From CAVZXS01 sp963779325 (GTDB lineage: Bacteria > Bacteroidota > Bacteroidia > Chitinophagales > Chitinophagaceae), in assembly GCA_963779325.1 (NCBI GenBank), contig CAVZXS010000022.1:1-64000 (forward strand): a stretch of 64,000 bases of DNA, given 5' to 3'. Shown here piece by piece: positions 1-8,221 of this stretch. Both the position numbers and the translations under genes were made by a program. Numbering within the stretch: the first letter of the stretch is position 1; each line of letters begins with the position of its first letter. Below the pieces are notes generated by a model. The model did not search any database, was not told the DNA's origin, and worked only from the letters and a program-made list of their open reading frames with translations.

Positions 1-50
1 CATAAAAATGCTTCTCAATCCTTAGCCCGATGCCGTTAAAACCTTAATTT

Positions 51-78
51 CTGTTTGCAGTTTGCAATCTGCAAACAA
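51..78. repeat. Heptad-period repeat upstream of the AbiE-like pair
   Basis: Four consecutive 7-nt words (ctgtttg, cagtttg, caatctg, caaacaa) run in one phase just before the promoter of the first gene. This is the first of the period-7 loci seen across the window. Confidence 0.6.
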
Positions 79-83
79 TCAAT

Positions 84-91
84 TACTTTCG
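84..91 (+). promoter_or_regulatory. Putative -7 box (TACTTTCG)
   Basis: One mismatch from the Bacteroidota -7 consensus TAnnTTTG. It ends 4 nt before the ATG at 96, so the transcript is probably leaderless. This spacing recurs at several other genes here. Confidence 0.5.
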
Positions 92-95
92 CAGC

Positions 96-611
96 ATGAA
101 ATCACATAATGGTATGCGACCGCAGGATGTGGTTATCCTGCTCAAAATACTTACTGTCTCCGAATCTAACTGGCAGTACCGCGATTTGGCAAGCAGCCTT
201 TCTATGAGTATTTCCGAAATATCAGAATCGCTGAACCGCAGTCATATGGCGGGTTTGGTGGATGAGGGACGCAGGAAAGTGTACCGCCAATCGCTGATGG
301 AGTTTATTCAGTACGGATTGCATTATGTGTTTCCGCAAGTGCCGGGCAGTATGGTAACGGGTATGCCAACAGCGCATTCACATCCGTTTTATAATAAAAA
401 ATTTATCAGCGAATTGAATTATGTATGGCCCGATGAAAACGGAACCTTGCGGGGCTTAGCTATTCAGCCATTGTATAAATCAGTAGTGAAAGCGGTAAAG
501 AAAGACGATGCGTTATATAAACTGCTGGCAAGTATTGATATTATTCGTGTGGGCAAAACAAGGGAAATGAAAGTGGCTGTCGCAGAGCTTAAAAAATTTA
601 TTTTGCCATGA
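96..611 (+). CDS. Winged-HTH-like protein, putative AbiEi-type antitoxin partner
   Basis: A 171-residue protein whose residues about 10-65 look like a winged helix-turn-helix (DLASSLSMSISEISESLNRS, then a GLVDEGRRKVYR wing). The rest has no domain I recognise. Its stop overlaps the start of the next gene (ATGA at 608-611), so the two are co-translated. The partner is an AbiEii-like nucleotidyltransferase, and such pairs are known as type IV toxin-antitoxin or phage-defence modules. The DNA-binding fold is read from the sequence; the antitoxin role is inferred from the neighbour. It could instead be a plain regulator. Confidence 0.6.
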   Translation: MKSHNGMRPQDVVILLKILTVSESNWQYRDLASSLSMSISEISESLNRSHMAGLVDEGRRKVYRQSLMEFIQYGLHYVFPQVPGSMVTGMPTAHSHPFYNKKFISELNYVWPDENGTLRGLAIQPLYKSVVKAVKKDDALYKLLASIDIIRVGKTREMKVAVAELKKFILP

Positions 612-1291
612 GTCATCTGCAAAATATAGCAAGAATAAAAGCGGTTCATACCGCATTGGAAGAATTGGCCGGCGATGTAGTCTTTATTGGCGGGGCTGCC
701 GTGTCGTTATACACTGACCGGCCATCTGCCGATACACGACCAACTGACGATGTGGATATTCTTGTGGAGTTACTGAATTACCGTGATTACGCGGCAATAG
801 AAGAAAAGCTCCGGCAAAAGGGATTTATCAATGACGTTGAATCAGGAATTATATGCAGGTATACAATCAACGGAATTATTGTAGATGTAATGCCGACATC
901 CCCGGCTGTATTAGGCTTTGCTAATAAATGGTATACTGCGGCCTTCGCAGCTTCGAAGTATATAACAATTGACGAAGGATATACTATCAGGATATTTTCG
1001 ACTGTCTATTTTTTAGCTGCAAAGTTAGAAGCCTGGAAAGACCGCGGTGATAATGACGGAAGGACGAGTACTGATTTTGAAGACATTGTTTTTGTACTGA
1101 ATAACAGGAATGCAATTTGGAAGGAATTGGCAGAAGCGGACGAACCTGTAAAACAATACCTGAAGGTTGAATGTAAAAAATTATTGGACGAGCCTTATAT
1201 AGAGGAATGGTTAAGTGTACACCTGGACTTTCAGGAACAAAGAAGGATAAACTTTATTATTGGCAGTCTCTCTGAATTTATAGTTTCATAA
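608..1291 (+). CDS. Nucleotidyltransferase, AbiEii/AbiGii toxin-like
   Basis: A 227-residue protein with the nucleotidyltransferase signature: GG at residues 28-29, then RPTDDVDIL, with the metal-binding aspartates at about D48 and D50. This fits the MNT/AbiEii superfamily, whose toxic members transfer nucleotides to RNA or protein targets. A later LAAKLEAWKDRGDNDGRTSTDFEDI segment resembles the conserved K...R....K..D(F/L)xDi block of AbiEii proteins. It follows the HTH gene with a 4-nt overlap. Family assignment is fairly firm; toxicity is inferred. Confidence 0.7.
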   Translation: MSHLQNIARIKAVHTALEELAGDVVFIGGAAVSLYTDRPSADTRPTDDVDILVELLNYRDYAAIEEKLRQKGFINDVESGIICRYTINGIIVDVMPTSPAVLGFANKWYTAAFAASKYITIDEGYTIRIFSTVYFLAAKLEAWKDRGDNDGRTSTDFEDIVFVLNNRNAIWKELAEADEPVKQYLKVECKKLLDEPYIEEWLSVHLDFQEQRRINFIIGSLSEFIVS

Positions 1292-1338
1292 CCCTTCTTT
1301 AAGCTTCCCGAAATCATCGGGAAAAGCTTTCCATCCCT

Positions 1339-1346
1339 TACCTTTG
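1339..1346 (+). promoter_or_regulatory. Putative -7 box (TACCTTTG) for prfC
   Basis: An exact match to TAnnTTTG about 150 nt upstream of prfC. The intervening leader carries GC-rich inverted repeats (about 1347-1380 and 1470-1485). Confidence 0.45.
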
Positions 1347-1420
1347 CCCGCCCATACCGAAAGGTATGTTCGGGCAGGCCCGCCCTGTTAACGCAGCTCG
1401 GGCAGGCCGACAAGTTAACA
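1347..1420. repeat. GC-rich nested palindromic repeats
   Basis: GCCCGCCCATACC and GGTATGTTCGGGCAGGC form an imperfect hairpin at about 1347-1380, followed by further CGGGCAGG copies. They resemble the CCCGCCCG/CGGGCGGG module found at 29.97, 49.11 and 53.04 kb. Confidence 0.55.
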
Positions 1421-1468
1421 ACTTGGGCAAGCGGCTTTAAAGACTTTTTAAATTATAAACAATCTAAT

Positions 1469-1492
1469 CCTCCGCCGCGGCGGAGATAGGGG
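1469..1492. repeat. GC-hairpin/TTnGGGG element upstream of prfC
   Basis: A perfect 16-nt palindrome (ctccgccgcggcggag, 1470-1485) is followed by ATAGGGG. It ends 3 nt before the prfC ATG and so occupies the position of any ribosome-binding site. The closest relative in the window is at 27848-27874. Confidence 0.65.
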
Positions 1493-1495
1493 CTC

Positions 1496-3091
1496 ATGAA
1501 GTACAACAACGAAATAAACAAGCGAAAGACTTTCGCCATTATCTCTCACCCCGATGCGGGTAAAACCACATTGACGGAAAAACTATTGCTGTTTGGCGGC
1601 GCTATACAAACTGCAGGCGCTGTAAAAAGTAATAAGATTAAGAAACACGCTACCAGCGATTTTATGGAGATAGAAAGACAGCGTGGTATCTCCGTGGCTA
1701 CATCGGTTATGACGTTTGAATACAAGGGCATGCTCATTAACCTGCTGGATACGCCCGGTCACAAAGATTTTGCCGAGGATACTTACCGTACACTGACGGC
1801 CGTGGACAGTGTAATATTGGTGATAGACAGTGTGAATGGGGTAGAGGCGCAAACCCGCCGCCTGATGGAAGTGTGCCGCATGCGGGATACGCCGGTGATT
1901 GTGTTTATAAATAAAATGGACAGAGACGGTAAAAACCGTTTTGATTTGCTGGAAGAAATAGAAAAAGAATTGAATCTTCACCTGCACCCCATGACCTGGC
2001 CCATCAACAGCGGTAAGGAATTTAAGGGTGTATATAATATCGATGAAAAAAGTTTGGTACTGTTTACCGCCAATACAAAAGCCGCCGATGAAGATGTATT
2101 GGAGATTACGGATTTGAACAGCCCGGTATTGGATGAAAAATTGGGTGATAAAGATGCGGCTACCTTGCGTGAGGATATAGAATTGGTAGACGGTGTTCAC
2201 GGCAAATTAAATACAGCCGATTACTTAGAGGGTAAAGTGGCGCCGGTATTTTTTGGCAGTGCTGTAAATAATTTTGGTGTAAAAGAAATGCTGGATACAT
2301 TTATCCGCATAGCTCCCGTGCCGCGCAGCCGGGAAACCAACAAAAGACATTTGGATGTGCAGGAAGATAAATTCTCGGGTTTTATTTTTAAGATACATGC
2401 CAATCTTGATCCCAAGCATCGCGACCGTATTGCTTTCTTACGCGTTTGCAGCGGAAAGTTTGAGCGTAATAAATATTTTCATCATGTACGATTGGATAAG
2501 GATGTGCGTTTCAGCAATCCCTATTCTTTTTTGGCCCGCAGTAAGGATGTAATTGAAGAAGCTTATCCCGGCGATGTGGTAGGTTTGTTTGATACCGGCA
2601 GTTTTAAAATTGGTGATACACTGACGGAGGGAGAAGATTTTTTCTTTACCGGTATTCCGTCTTTTTCGCCGGAGATTTTTAAAGAAGTGCAGAACAAAGA
2701 CCCGATGAAGGCTAAACAATTGGAGAAAGGATTGATGCAATTGACGGATGAAGGCGTAGCGCAATTGTTTACCCAGTTTGGCGGTAATAAAAAAATTATT
2801 GGTTGCGTAGGCGAGCTGCAGTTTGAAGTAATTCAATACCGACTGTTGCAGGAATACGGCGCTTCGGTGCAAATGAATTCATTGCCCTATTACAAAGCTT
2901 GCTGGCTTACAAGTAAGGATCCGAAAAAAATGGAAGACTTTGCCAGGTTTAAGCAGGCCAATATTGGCGAGGATAAAGACGGGCACATGGTGTACCTGGC
3001 GCAGAGCGAATGGTTTTTAAATACGGAGAAAACGAATAATCCGGATATAGAGTTTCATTTTACGTCAGAAATTCATAAGGCAGAGGTTTGA
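1496..3091 (+). CDS. prfC: Peptide chain release factor 3 (RF3), translational GTPase
   Basis: RF3 is a GTPase that recycles RF1/RF2 from the ribosome after peptide release. The 531-residue length matches the family. The G1 P-loop SHPDAGKTTLTEKLL is at residues 17-31, the switch II motif DTPGHKDF at about 85-92, and the G4 motif NKMDRD near 140. The RF3-type HPDAGKT sequence and the C-terminal domain (GELQFEVIQYRL) separate it from EF-G. The ATG at 1496 is the only start that keeps the N-terminus conserved. It is transcribed alone and followed directly by heptad repeats. Confidence 0.95.
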   Translation: MKYNNEINKRKTFAIISHPDAGKTTLTEKLLLFGGAIQTAGAVKSNKIKKHATSDFMEIERQRGISVATSVMTFEYKGMLINLLDTPGHKDFAEDTYRTLTAVDSVILVIDSVNGVEAQTRRLMEVCRMRDTPVIVFINKMDRDGKNRFDLLEEIEKELNLHLHPMTWPINSGKEFKGVYNIDEKSLVLFTANTKAADEDVLEITDLNSPVLDEKLGDKDAATLREDIELVDGVHGKLNTADYLEGKVAPVFFGSAVNNFGVKEMLDTFIRIAPVPRSRETNKRHLDVQEDKFSGFIFKIHANLDPKHRDRIAFLRVCSGKFERNKYFHHVRLDKDVRFSNPYSFLARSKDVIEEAYPGDVVGLFDTGSFKIGDTLTEGEDFFFTGIPSFSPEIFKEVQNKDPMKAKQLEKGLMQLTDEGVAQLFTQFGGNKKIIGCVGELQFEVIQYRLLQEYGASVQMNSLPYYKACWLTSKDPKKMEDFARFKQANIGEDKDGHMVYLAQSEWFLNTEKTNNPDIEFHFTSEIHKAEV

Positions 3092-3096
3092 GGTAA

Positions 3097-3166
3097 GAAG
3101 TCGGAAGTCGGAAGTCGGAAGTCGGAAGTCGGAAGTCGGAAGTCGGAAGTCGGAAGTCGGAAGTCG
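3097..3166. repeat. Perfect (GAAGTCG)10 tandem repeat
   Basis: Ten identical 7-nt units start 5 nt after the prfC stop codon. It is the most homogeneous period-7 locus in the window, and so presumably the youngest. Confidence 0.95.
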
Positions 3167-3198
3167 GAAGAGTTTTGCTGATCAAGTTACGATCAAAA

Positions 3199-3290
3199 AC
3201 TTACAACTCACTACTCACTACTTACTACTCACTACTTACTACTCACTACTTACTACTTATAACTCATAACTTATAACTCATAATTCATAC
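3199..3290. repeat. Heptad repeat, ACTCACT/ACTTACT words
   Basis: About 13 units of 7 nt alternate actcact and acttact, then drift to acttata and actcata. It sits between the (GAAGTCG)10 array and the GNAT gene start. Confidence 0.9.
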
Positions 3291-3298
3291 TCCCTCTC

Positions 3299-3808
3299 GT
3301 GTCATTAATATTTGAAACTGAAAGATTAATTGTTCGTCCTTATACAAAGGATGATGCAGATAATTTTTTTGCGTTGAATGGTGATGAGGAGATTGTGCGT
3401 TATATACGTCCTGCGAAATCAAGAAAAGAATGCGATGCTTTTTTATTGGAAACAATAGCTGCTGTGGATGCCAATCCGCAGATGGGTCGTTGGGCGGTGG
3501 ATGAAAAAAACACCGGGCGGTTTGTGGGTTCATTCGCCGTTATTTTTATTGAAGGCACTGATATGATTCAGCTGGGCTATTCATTATTAAAAAAGGAGTG
3601 GGGCAAGGGTTATGCTACAGAACTTACCAAAGCAGGAATAAACTATGTATTTACTGTAATGCAATTGCCGTTGATTTATGCGGTAACGGAAATAGAGCAT
3701 ACAGCTTCGCAAAAGGTTTTACTGAAAGCGGGGTTTAAACCGGAGACTCTTTTTAAAGAAGGAGAGAAGGAATTGCAGCGGTTTGTTTTGTATAGAGATG
3801 GGGTCTGA
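3299..3808 (+). CDS. GNAT family N-acetyltransferase (RimJ/RimL-like)
   Basis: A 169-residue protein with the layout of RimJ/RimL-type acetyltransferases: ETERLIVRPYTKDDADNFF at the N-terminus, QLGYSLLKKEWGKGYATE (the acetyl-CoA-binding Q/RxxGxG/A-like loop) at about 84-101, and EIEHTASQKVLLKAGF near the C-terminus. The start is a GTG at 3299, because no ATG gives the conserved SLIFETERL start. The substrate (protein N-terminus or small molecule) cannot be told. Heptad repeats lie on both sides. Confidence 0.85.
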   Translation: MSLIFETERLIVRPYTKDDADNFFALNGDEEIVRYIRPAKSRKECDAFLLETIAAVDANPQMGRWAVDEKNTGRFVGSFAVIFIEGTDMIQLGYSLLKKEWGKGYATELTKAGINYVFTVMQLPLIYAVTEIEHTASQKVLLKAGFKPETLFKEGEKELQRFVLYRDGV

Positions 3809-3834
3809 AGTAAGAAGTAAAAAGTCAAAAGTAA
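3807..3834. repeat. Heptad repeat after the GNAT gene
   Basis: Four words (gaagtaa, gaagtaa, aaagtca, aaagtaa) follow in one 7-nt phase, overlapping the GNAT stop codon. The phase may run on to about 3860 with decayed words. Confidence 0.75.
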
Positions 3835-3870
3835 AAGAAGAACTTAACACATACTTACTACTTAATTTAT

Positions 3871-4065
3871 ACTGTTACAAACAAAATTGTTGTTGCTGTA
3901 ACCGGGACACTTCTTGTCGGAATAATGATTTGAAGTTTTTATGAAGACCGCAGAAGTAAAAATATTGATACTAAAACTAAGCGGGGTATGTTACGGATCG
4001 TATTGGTTTTGGCATCTGTAATATTAGTCATAATATTTAAGTTAACCGGCGTTCCTATGAAATAA
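3871..4065 (+). pseudogene. Possible remnant of a small two-helix membrane protein
   Basis: One frame reads VVAVTGTLLVGIMI, a TGA at 3931, then SFYEDRRSKN and MLRIVLVLASVILVIIF before a stop at 4063-4065. The two hydrophobic stretches joined by a charged loop look like a small two-transmembrane protein in which one codon (perhaps TGG) became TGA. No convincing start codon remains upstream. I do not recognise a family. The open part from the ATG at 3988 would give only 25 residues. It may also be chance. Confidence 0.3.
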
Positions 4066-4140
4066 CATTATCTGTCTTTGTATTCGTTGCATATAAGCAT
4101 GCTTTGAGTGCCCTGTACTATCAAAAAAAACTATCACTCT

Positions 4141-4263
4141 CTTGTCATACTGAGCCGCTGCTATCAGAAAAATTATAGTTAAAAGTAATCAGGCGAAGCG
4201 TCTATAACCGGTTCGATCTTTGGCAGATACTTCTCCCGCCGATGGCAGGTTCAGTATGACAAG
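4141..4263. repeat. Inverted-repeat-bounded element
   Basis: Perfect 13-bp inverted repeats, cttgtcatactga (4141-4153) and tcagtatgacaag (4251-4263), bound a 123-nt segment. The pairing continues inward with a mismatch. The segment contains no ORF. It looks like a small palindromic or MITE-like unit. Confidence 0.65.
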
Positions 4264-4309
4264 ACAAGGAGACATTCCCGATTGCTTTAGTCCTATAGGT
4301 TTTCTATTC

Positions 4310-4379
4310 ATTGCAAATTGGCCATTGCCTATTGGTTTTTATTTCCAACCTCCGACTTCCAACGTCCGGTTAGCCGTAT
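4310..4379. repeat. Heptad repeat, mixed words
   Basis: The words attgcaa, attggcc, attgcct, attggtt, tttattt, ccaacct, ccgactt, ccaacgt, ccggtta follow in a single 7-nt phase. Two word classes (ATTGCCT and CCGACTT) join without losing phase. Confidence 0.8.
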
Positions 4380-4431
4380 CTATATAAGTATTATCTTCAA
4401 TCTGCATACCGTAAAATAAAAATTTACCAAA

Positions 4432-5794
4432 ATGGATAAAAGAACATTTATAAAAACATCATCAGTAATAGCAGGCGGCGCTTTATTTTCACGCTTTGCC
4501 GGTTGTGCAACCAAAACAGACAATATGGAGCATTTAAAAAACTGGGCGGGCAACTTAGAGTACAGTACCGGTAATGTTCATTATCCAAAAACAGTGGCGG
4601 AGGTGCAGGAGGTTGTAAAGAAATGTAAAAAACTTAAAGCGTTGGGGTCACAACATTCTTTCAATAAAATAGCGGACAGTACCGAGAACCAGGTTTCACT
4701 AAAAGAGATGAATAAAGTAGTATCGTTAGATGCCGCAGCAAATACAGTAACGGTGGAGGCGGGTATGAAGTATGGTGAGCTGGCTCCCTATCTTCATGAA
4801 AAAGGATATGCTTTGCACAACCTGGCTTCGTTGCCCCATATCAGTATCGCCGGCGCTGTTTCCACGGCCACACATGGTTCGGGTGTAAAGACAGGTAATC
4901 TTTCAACAGCGGTTTCGGCTATTGAATTTGTAAATGCCGCCGGTGATATAGTTAATTTATCAAAGAAAAAAGATGGCGAGCAGTTTTACGGCGCTGTGGT
5001 GGCATTGGGTGCTATTGGTGTCGTAACAAAAGTTACGCTTGATGTTCAACCCACTTTTAATATGAAGCAGTTTGTATACCGCAACCTGCCCATGAGCGAA
5101 CTGAAAAATAATTTTGACGCCATACAAGCCGCGGGTTATAGTGTAAGCCTGTTTACCGATTGGAAAAATAAAAATATCAATGAGGTCTGGATAAAAAGCA
5201 GGGCGGAAGCAGGCGATACCGACTTAGCAGCGCCTTCAGAATTATTCGGCGCTAAAATAGCTGCGCAAAATATGCATCCTATAGAAACTGAATCGGCCGA
5301 GAATTGTACAGAGCAAATGGGTGTTGCAGGACCTTGGTACGAAAGAATGCCGCATTTTAAAATGGGTTTTAAACCAAGTGCCGGTAAAGAATTGCAGGGA
5401 GAATATTTTGTACCCATTGAACATGCGTACGATGCAATAATGGCTATGGAAAAATTGAACGAAAAAATAACGCCGCATCTTTTTATTTCTGAAATACGTA
5501 CCGTAAATGCAGATGATCTTTGGATGAGTCCCTGTTACAAACAAACCTGCGTGGTACTGCATACCACCTGGAAACAGGAAGTAGATACCGTTATGAATTT
5601 AATTCCGTTGATTGAAGAACAACTGGCGCCTTTTAATGCACGGCCGCATTGGGCCAAAGCTGTTTACCATGCCGCCGAAAGTGTTGCAATCACGTTATGA
5701 AAAATTAAATGACTTTAAGCAATTGATTAACCAATACGACCCCAAGGGTAAATTCAGAAATGAATTTTTGGATAAGAACCTTTACGGAAGCTAA
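4432..5794 (+). pseudogene. FAD-linked alditol oxidase-like (AldO/xylitol oxidase family), frameshifted near the C-terminus
   Basis: The family oxidises sugar alcohols with a covalently bound FAD. The main frame runs from the ATG at 4432 with a lipoprotein-like leader (GGALFSRFAGC), then the PP-loop FAD-binding region (ALGSQHSF, SIAGAVSTATHGSG) and the substrate domain. It reads HWAK and then an unrelated tail ending at 5700. The neighbouring frame instead continues KLFTMPPKVLQSRYEKLNDF and DPKGKFRNEFLDKNL to 5794, which is the usual end of this family. One extra base near 5650-5660 (gggccaaagctg) explains the break. It is either a recent pseudogene or a sequencing error; the rest of the gene is undamaged. 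Confidence 0.85.
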
Positions 5795-5814
5795 CGGGGA
5801 TAAAGTATTAATTT

Positions 5815-5870
5815 TTAGCTATTAGCACTTAGCCGTTAGCATTTGGAATTAAGCCTTAAGCATTCAGACA
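5815..5870. repeat. Heptad repeat, TTAGCNN words
   Basis: Eight words in one phase (ttagcta, ttagcac, ttagccg, ttagcat, ttggaat, taagcct, taagcat, tcagaca) fill the gap between two convergent broken genes. Confidence 0.8.
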
Positions 5871-5882
5871 AGTTTTAATCTT

Positions 5883-6363
5883 TTAATTTTTAATTCTTGC
5901 CCATTGCTTTTCACAATTTCTACCCATCACTTCCTCCGCCGCTTTTTTTACAATCGCCAGGTCGTTAACTCCCTTAAACCCACTGAACCCGCAAGAGATG
6001 CGGGTCTCAGCATCGAGTTGTATGGGTTGTCCACCCTCCCAACCCATGAGGTCGGGTAACTCTATACCAAAATCCCTGTAATTCAGTTTATCTGTAAATA
6101 CCAATCTTTCGTATTCGCCTGTTTTATAACCCGTGATCCATACTTGAGATGCTTTGCGGTAAGCCACATCGTAAAATTTGCGCCCTCTTAATTTATGGGC
6201 CCCAAATTTTTCCGTAAATATTTCCCGCATCATCAATAATACAAACAGCCACATTCCCTTCAGAGATACTCCAATCCGGCACACTGTTTTTATAAGAAGG
6301 AATCTGCGCAGTGATGCTTTCAAACATTTTGTTAATTACCTGTGGCAATTTTTCGTTTGTCAT
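5883..6363 (-). pseudogene. GlcG/HbpS-family (heme-binding fold) protein, frameshifted
   Basis: Read from the ATG at 6363 on the minus strand, the frame gives MTNEKLPQVINKMFESI, then VAVCIIDDAGNIYGKIWG, and stops. The adjacent frame continues KLRGRKFYDVAYRKASQVW, GWEGGQPIQLD, ISCGFSGFKGVNDLAIVKKA to 5883. Together they make one GlcG/HbpS-like protein of about 160 residues: a beta core, an AxRKA helix and a GGxPI...GFSG hairpin. The break is in the GGGGCCC tract at about 6196-6203 (one extra or two missing bases). GlcG-like proteins have been linked to heme or small-ligand binding; the role here is unknown. Either a pseudogene or a sequence error. Confidence 0.7.
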
Positions 6364-6616
6364 TTTTAAACCCTTTTATTATTGATGGTGTAATTATACA
6401 AGGCGATTTTCATTCATTAAATATAATTCAAGATATTGGTTTGTTTAGTTTTAATGTCATTGTTGTTATGCCACAGGGTTTTGGGTTGGTGTACCGGTAA
6501 AACGAATTTGATTAAATCATACTAATTTCATCATTACGAACGGCGGGCATGTTACGCATAAAGGAAGATATTATGCCTGCGAAGGCTTAAATCCGCATCC
6601 TCATTATAAAAAAAGC

Positions 6617-7447
6617 ATGATCTTACATCTAAAATTTACCGGCATGTTACATTACCTCGCTGTATTGTTTTTTTTAATAGTGCTTCTTTCCTGTAATGAT
6701 GTATCGCAGAAAACGGAAAAGCAAATAGAAAAAGCAGGTAAAGAAATAGTAAAGCAAGTTGAAGCGGCGGCAGAGCATATGGATGGCTCGCATACTTACA
6801 TTGGATTTGAAGCGGGCAAAGACAGTTGTGAAATACGGATGTATTGGAAAGATGATAAAGGAGTTATTTTGGGCAGTTTAAAAAACCTGAAAAATTATAT
6901 TGAACAAAAAGGCGATACGCTTTTATATGCCTGTAATGGCGGTATGTATATGGAAAATCGTTTTCCGTTAGGTTATTATATAGAGAACGGCAAAACATTA
7001 CAAAAAATAAATACCCGTACCGGAGCAGGCAATTTTTATTTAAAACCCAAGGGCGTATTTTATTTGGGTAATAATAACCTTCCGGTTATTCAGAGCATAG
7101 AAACACAAAAAGACAGGGATGCGCTGCGCTTACAAAAAATTACCTATTTAACCCAAAGCGGCCCTATGCTGATACACAATAATAAAATCAATAGTCTATT
7201 TACACCCGGCAGCACCAATATAAATGTAAGAAACGGTGTGGGCATATTGCCCGACGGCAATGCTTATTTTGCCATGAGCACCTATCCCGTTAATTTTTAC
7301 GATTTTGCCAAACACTTTAAAGATAAGGGCTGCAAAGAAGCTTTGTATTTCGACGGTTTTGTATGCCGCACCTATTGCCCGCAGGAAAACTATATTCAAT
7401 TGGGCGGAAATTTGGGTGTTATGATTGCCGTGGTGAAGAAGAAGTAA
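6617..7447 (+). CDS. Phosphodiester glycosidase (NAGPA-domain) lipoprotein
   Basis: A 276-residue protein with an N-terminal membrane segment ending LLSCND, a lipobox placing Cys at the mature N-terminus. The rest matches the NAGPA-type domain: YACNGGMYMENRFPLGYYIE, TQSGPMLIHNNKINSLF, NVRNGVGILPDGNAYFAMS, and ALYFDGFVC near the end. This family cleaves sugar-1-phosphodiester bonds and occurs in exopolysaccharide enzymes. The protein is likely membrane-anchored facing the periplasm or surface. The substrate is not known. No operon partner is evident. Confidence 0.75.
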   Translation: MILHLKFTGMLHYLAVLFFLIVLLSCNDVSQKTEKQIEKAGKEIVKQVEAAAEHMDGSHTYIGFEAGKDSCEIRMYWKDDKGVILGSLKNLKNYIEQKGDTLLYACNGGMYMENRFPLGYYIENGKTLQKINTRTGAGNFYLKPKGVFYLGNNNLPVIQSIETQKDRDALRLQKITYLTQSGPMLIHNNKINSLFTPGSTNINVRNGVGILPDGNAYFAMSTYPVNFYDFAKHFKDKGCKEALYFDGFVCRTYCPQENYIQLGGNLGVMIAVVKKK

Positions 7448-7560
7448 TTTTTTTTCTTACGCCCAAAAACTATGAATCATTATTTTTTATCTATATATTT
7501 GGTTTAAGCAAATTGAACACGGTACTTAAGAAATTTTAATAATTAAATTTGAAAAGAAAA

Positions 7561-8064
7561 ATGAAAGCAAGCCCCATTATTACAGTTCTTTTTTCCCTGC
7601 TTATGCTTGCTGCCTGTAAAAAGCAAAAGCAGGATATGCAGTATTATTTTACTTTCGCTATCGGTTCTAAGACTTATTCATTGGATAGTGCGACTATTCA
7701 TATTTCTACCTACAACAATACTTCATCTTCGTTCGAAATATTGGGGTATACAGCCTCCCGGAGTTACAGGTTAAATGCTTTTGGTATCAATCCTTTTGAT
7801 ACTACGGTTATCGGAACTTATCTGACTACAATGTCTCCCGATCTTAAAAAATTACTTACCGGCGGCGGATTTATAGGTGATAACCCTACGGATATTAATT
7901 TTGGCATTTACCCCGTACATTATGACGGGAAATATTCTTTTACTATAAGTGAACAAACTGACATTTATATTGCGGGCACATTCAGCGGCAGATTAACAGC
8001 AGATAATTCGTTGAAATATGCGGATATATCAAACGGAAAATTCAGAATGCCGATAAATAAGTAA
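7561..8064 (+). CDS. Hypothetical lipoprotein
   Basis: A 167-residue protein beginning MKASPIITVLFSLLMLAACKK, a clear lipoprotein signal peptide with the Cys after LAA. I chose the ATG at 7561 over an in-frame TTG at 7549. The mature part is polar and beta-rich (TYSLDSATIHISTYNNTSS, YSFTISEQTDIYIAGTFSG), like the many small unnamed Bacteroidota lipoproteins with a single beta-sandwich. No function can be assigned. Confidence 0.75.
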   Translation: MKASPIITVLFSLLMLAACKKQKQDMQYYFTFAIGSKTYSLDSATIHISTYNNTSSSFEILGYTASRSYRLNAFGINPFDTTVIGTYLTTMSPDLKKLLTGGGFIGDNPTDINFGIYPVHYDGKYSFTISEQTDIYIAGTFSGRLTADNSLKYADISNGKFRMPINK

Positions 8065-8155
8065 TTGTTTTAAGAAACATATTTTTATCCGGCCGTTTTT
8101 GGCAGTAAATAAGGAATAAAGTAAGAAGCCGGAAATCCGAGTATTCAGCCAGATT

Positions 8156-8218
8156 GTATTTTGTTTACTGCCAATTGTGCATTGTTTTTCACTTCTGAAC
8201 TCCGGCTTCTGACTTCGG
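8156..8218. repeat. Heptad repeat before the prmC stop
   Basis: The phase gtatttt, gtttact, gccaatt, gtgcatt, gtttttc, acttctg, aactccg, gcttctg, acttcgg runs up to the 3' end of prmC. Confidence 0.7.
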
Positions 8219-8221
8219 TAC

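Noticed and set aside
1583..2200. 205-residue minus-strand frame inside prfC
   Set aside because: It lies wholly antisense to a highly conserved GTPase and has no protein-like composition or motif.
3097..3290. Tandem arrays considered as a CRISPR
   Set aside because: Units are 7 nt with no spacers; there are no cas genes in the window.
4200..4240. GGTTCGATC near 4210 as a tRNA T-arm
   Set aside because: No acceptor, D-arm or anticodon stem can be built around it; it is part of the inverted-repeat unit.
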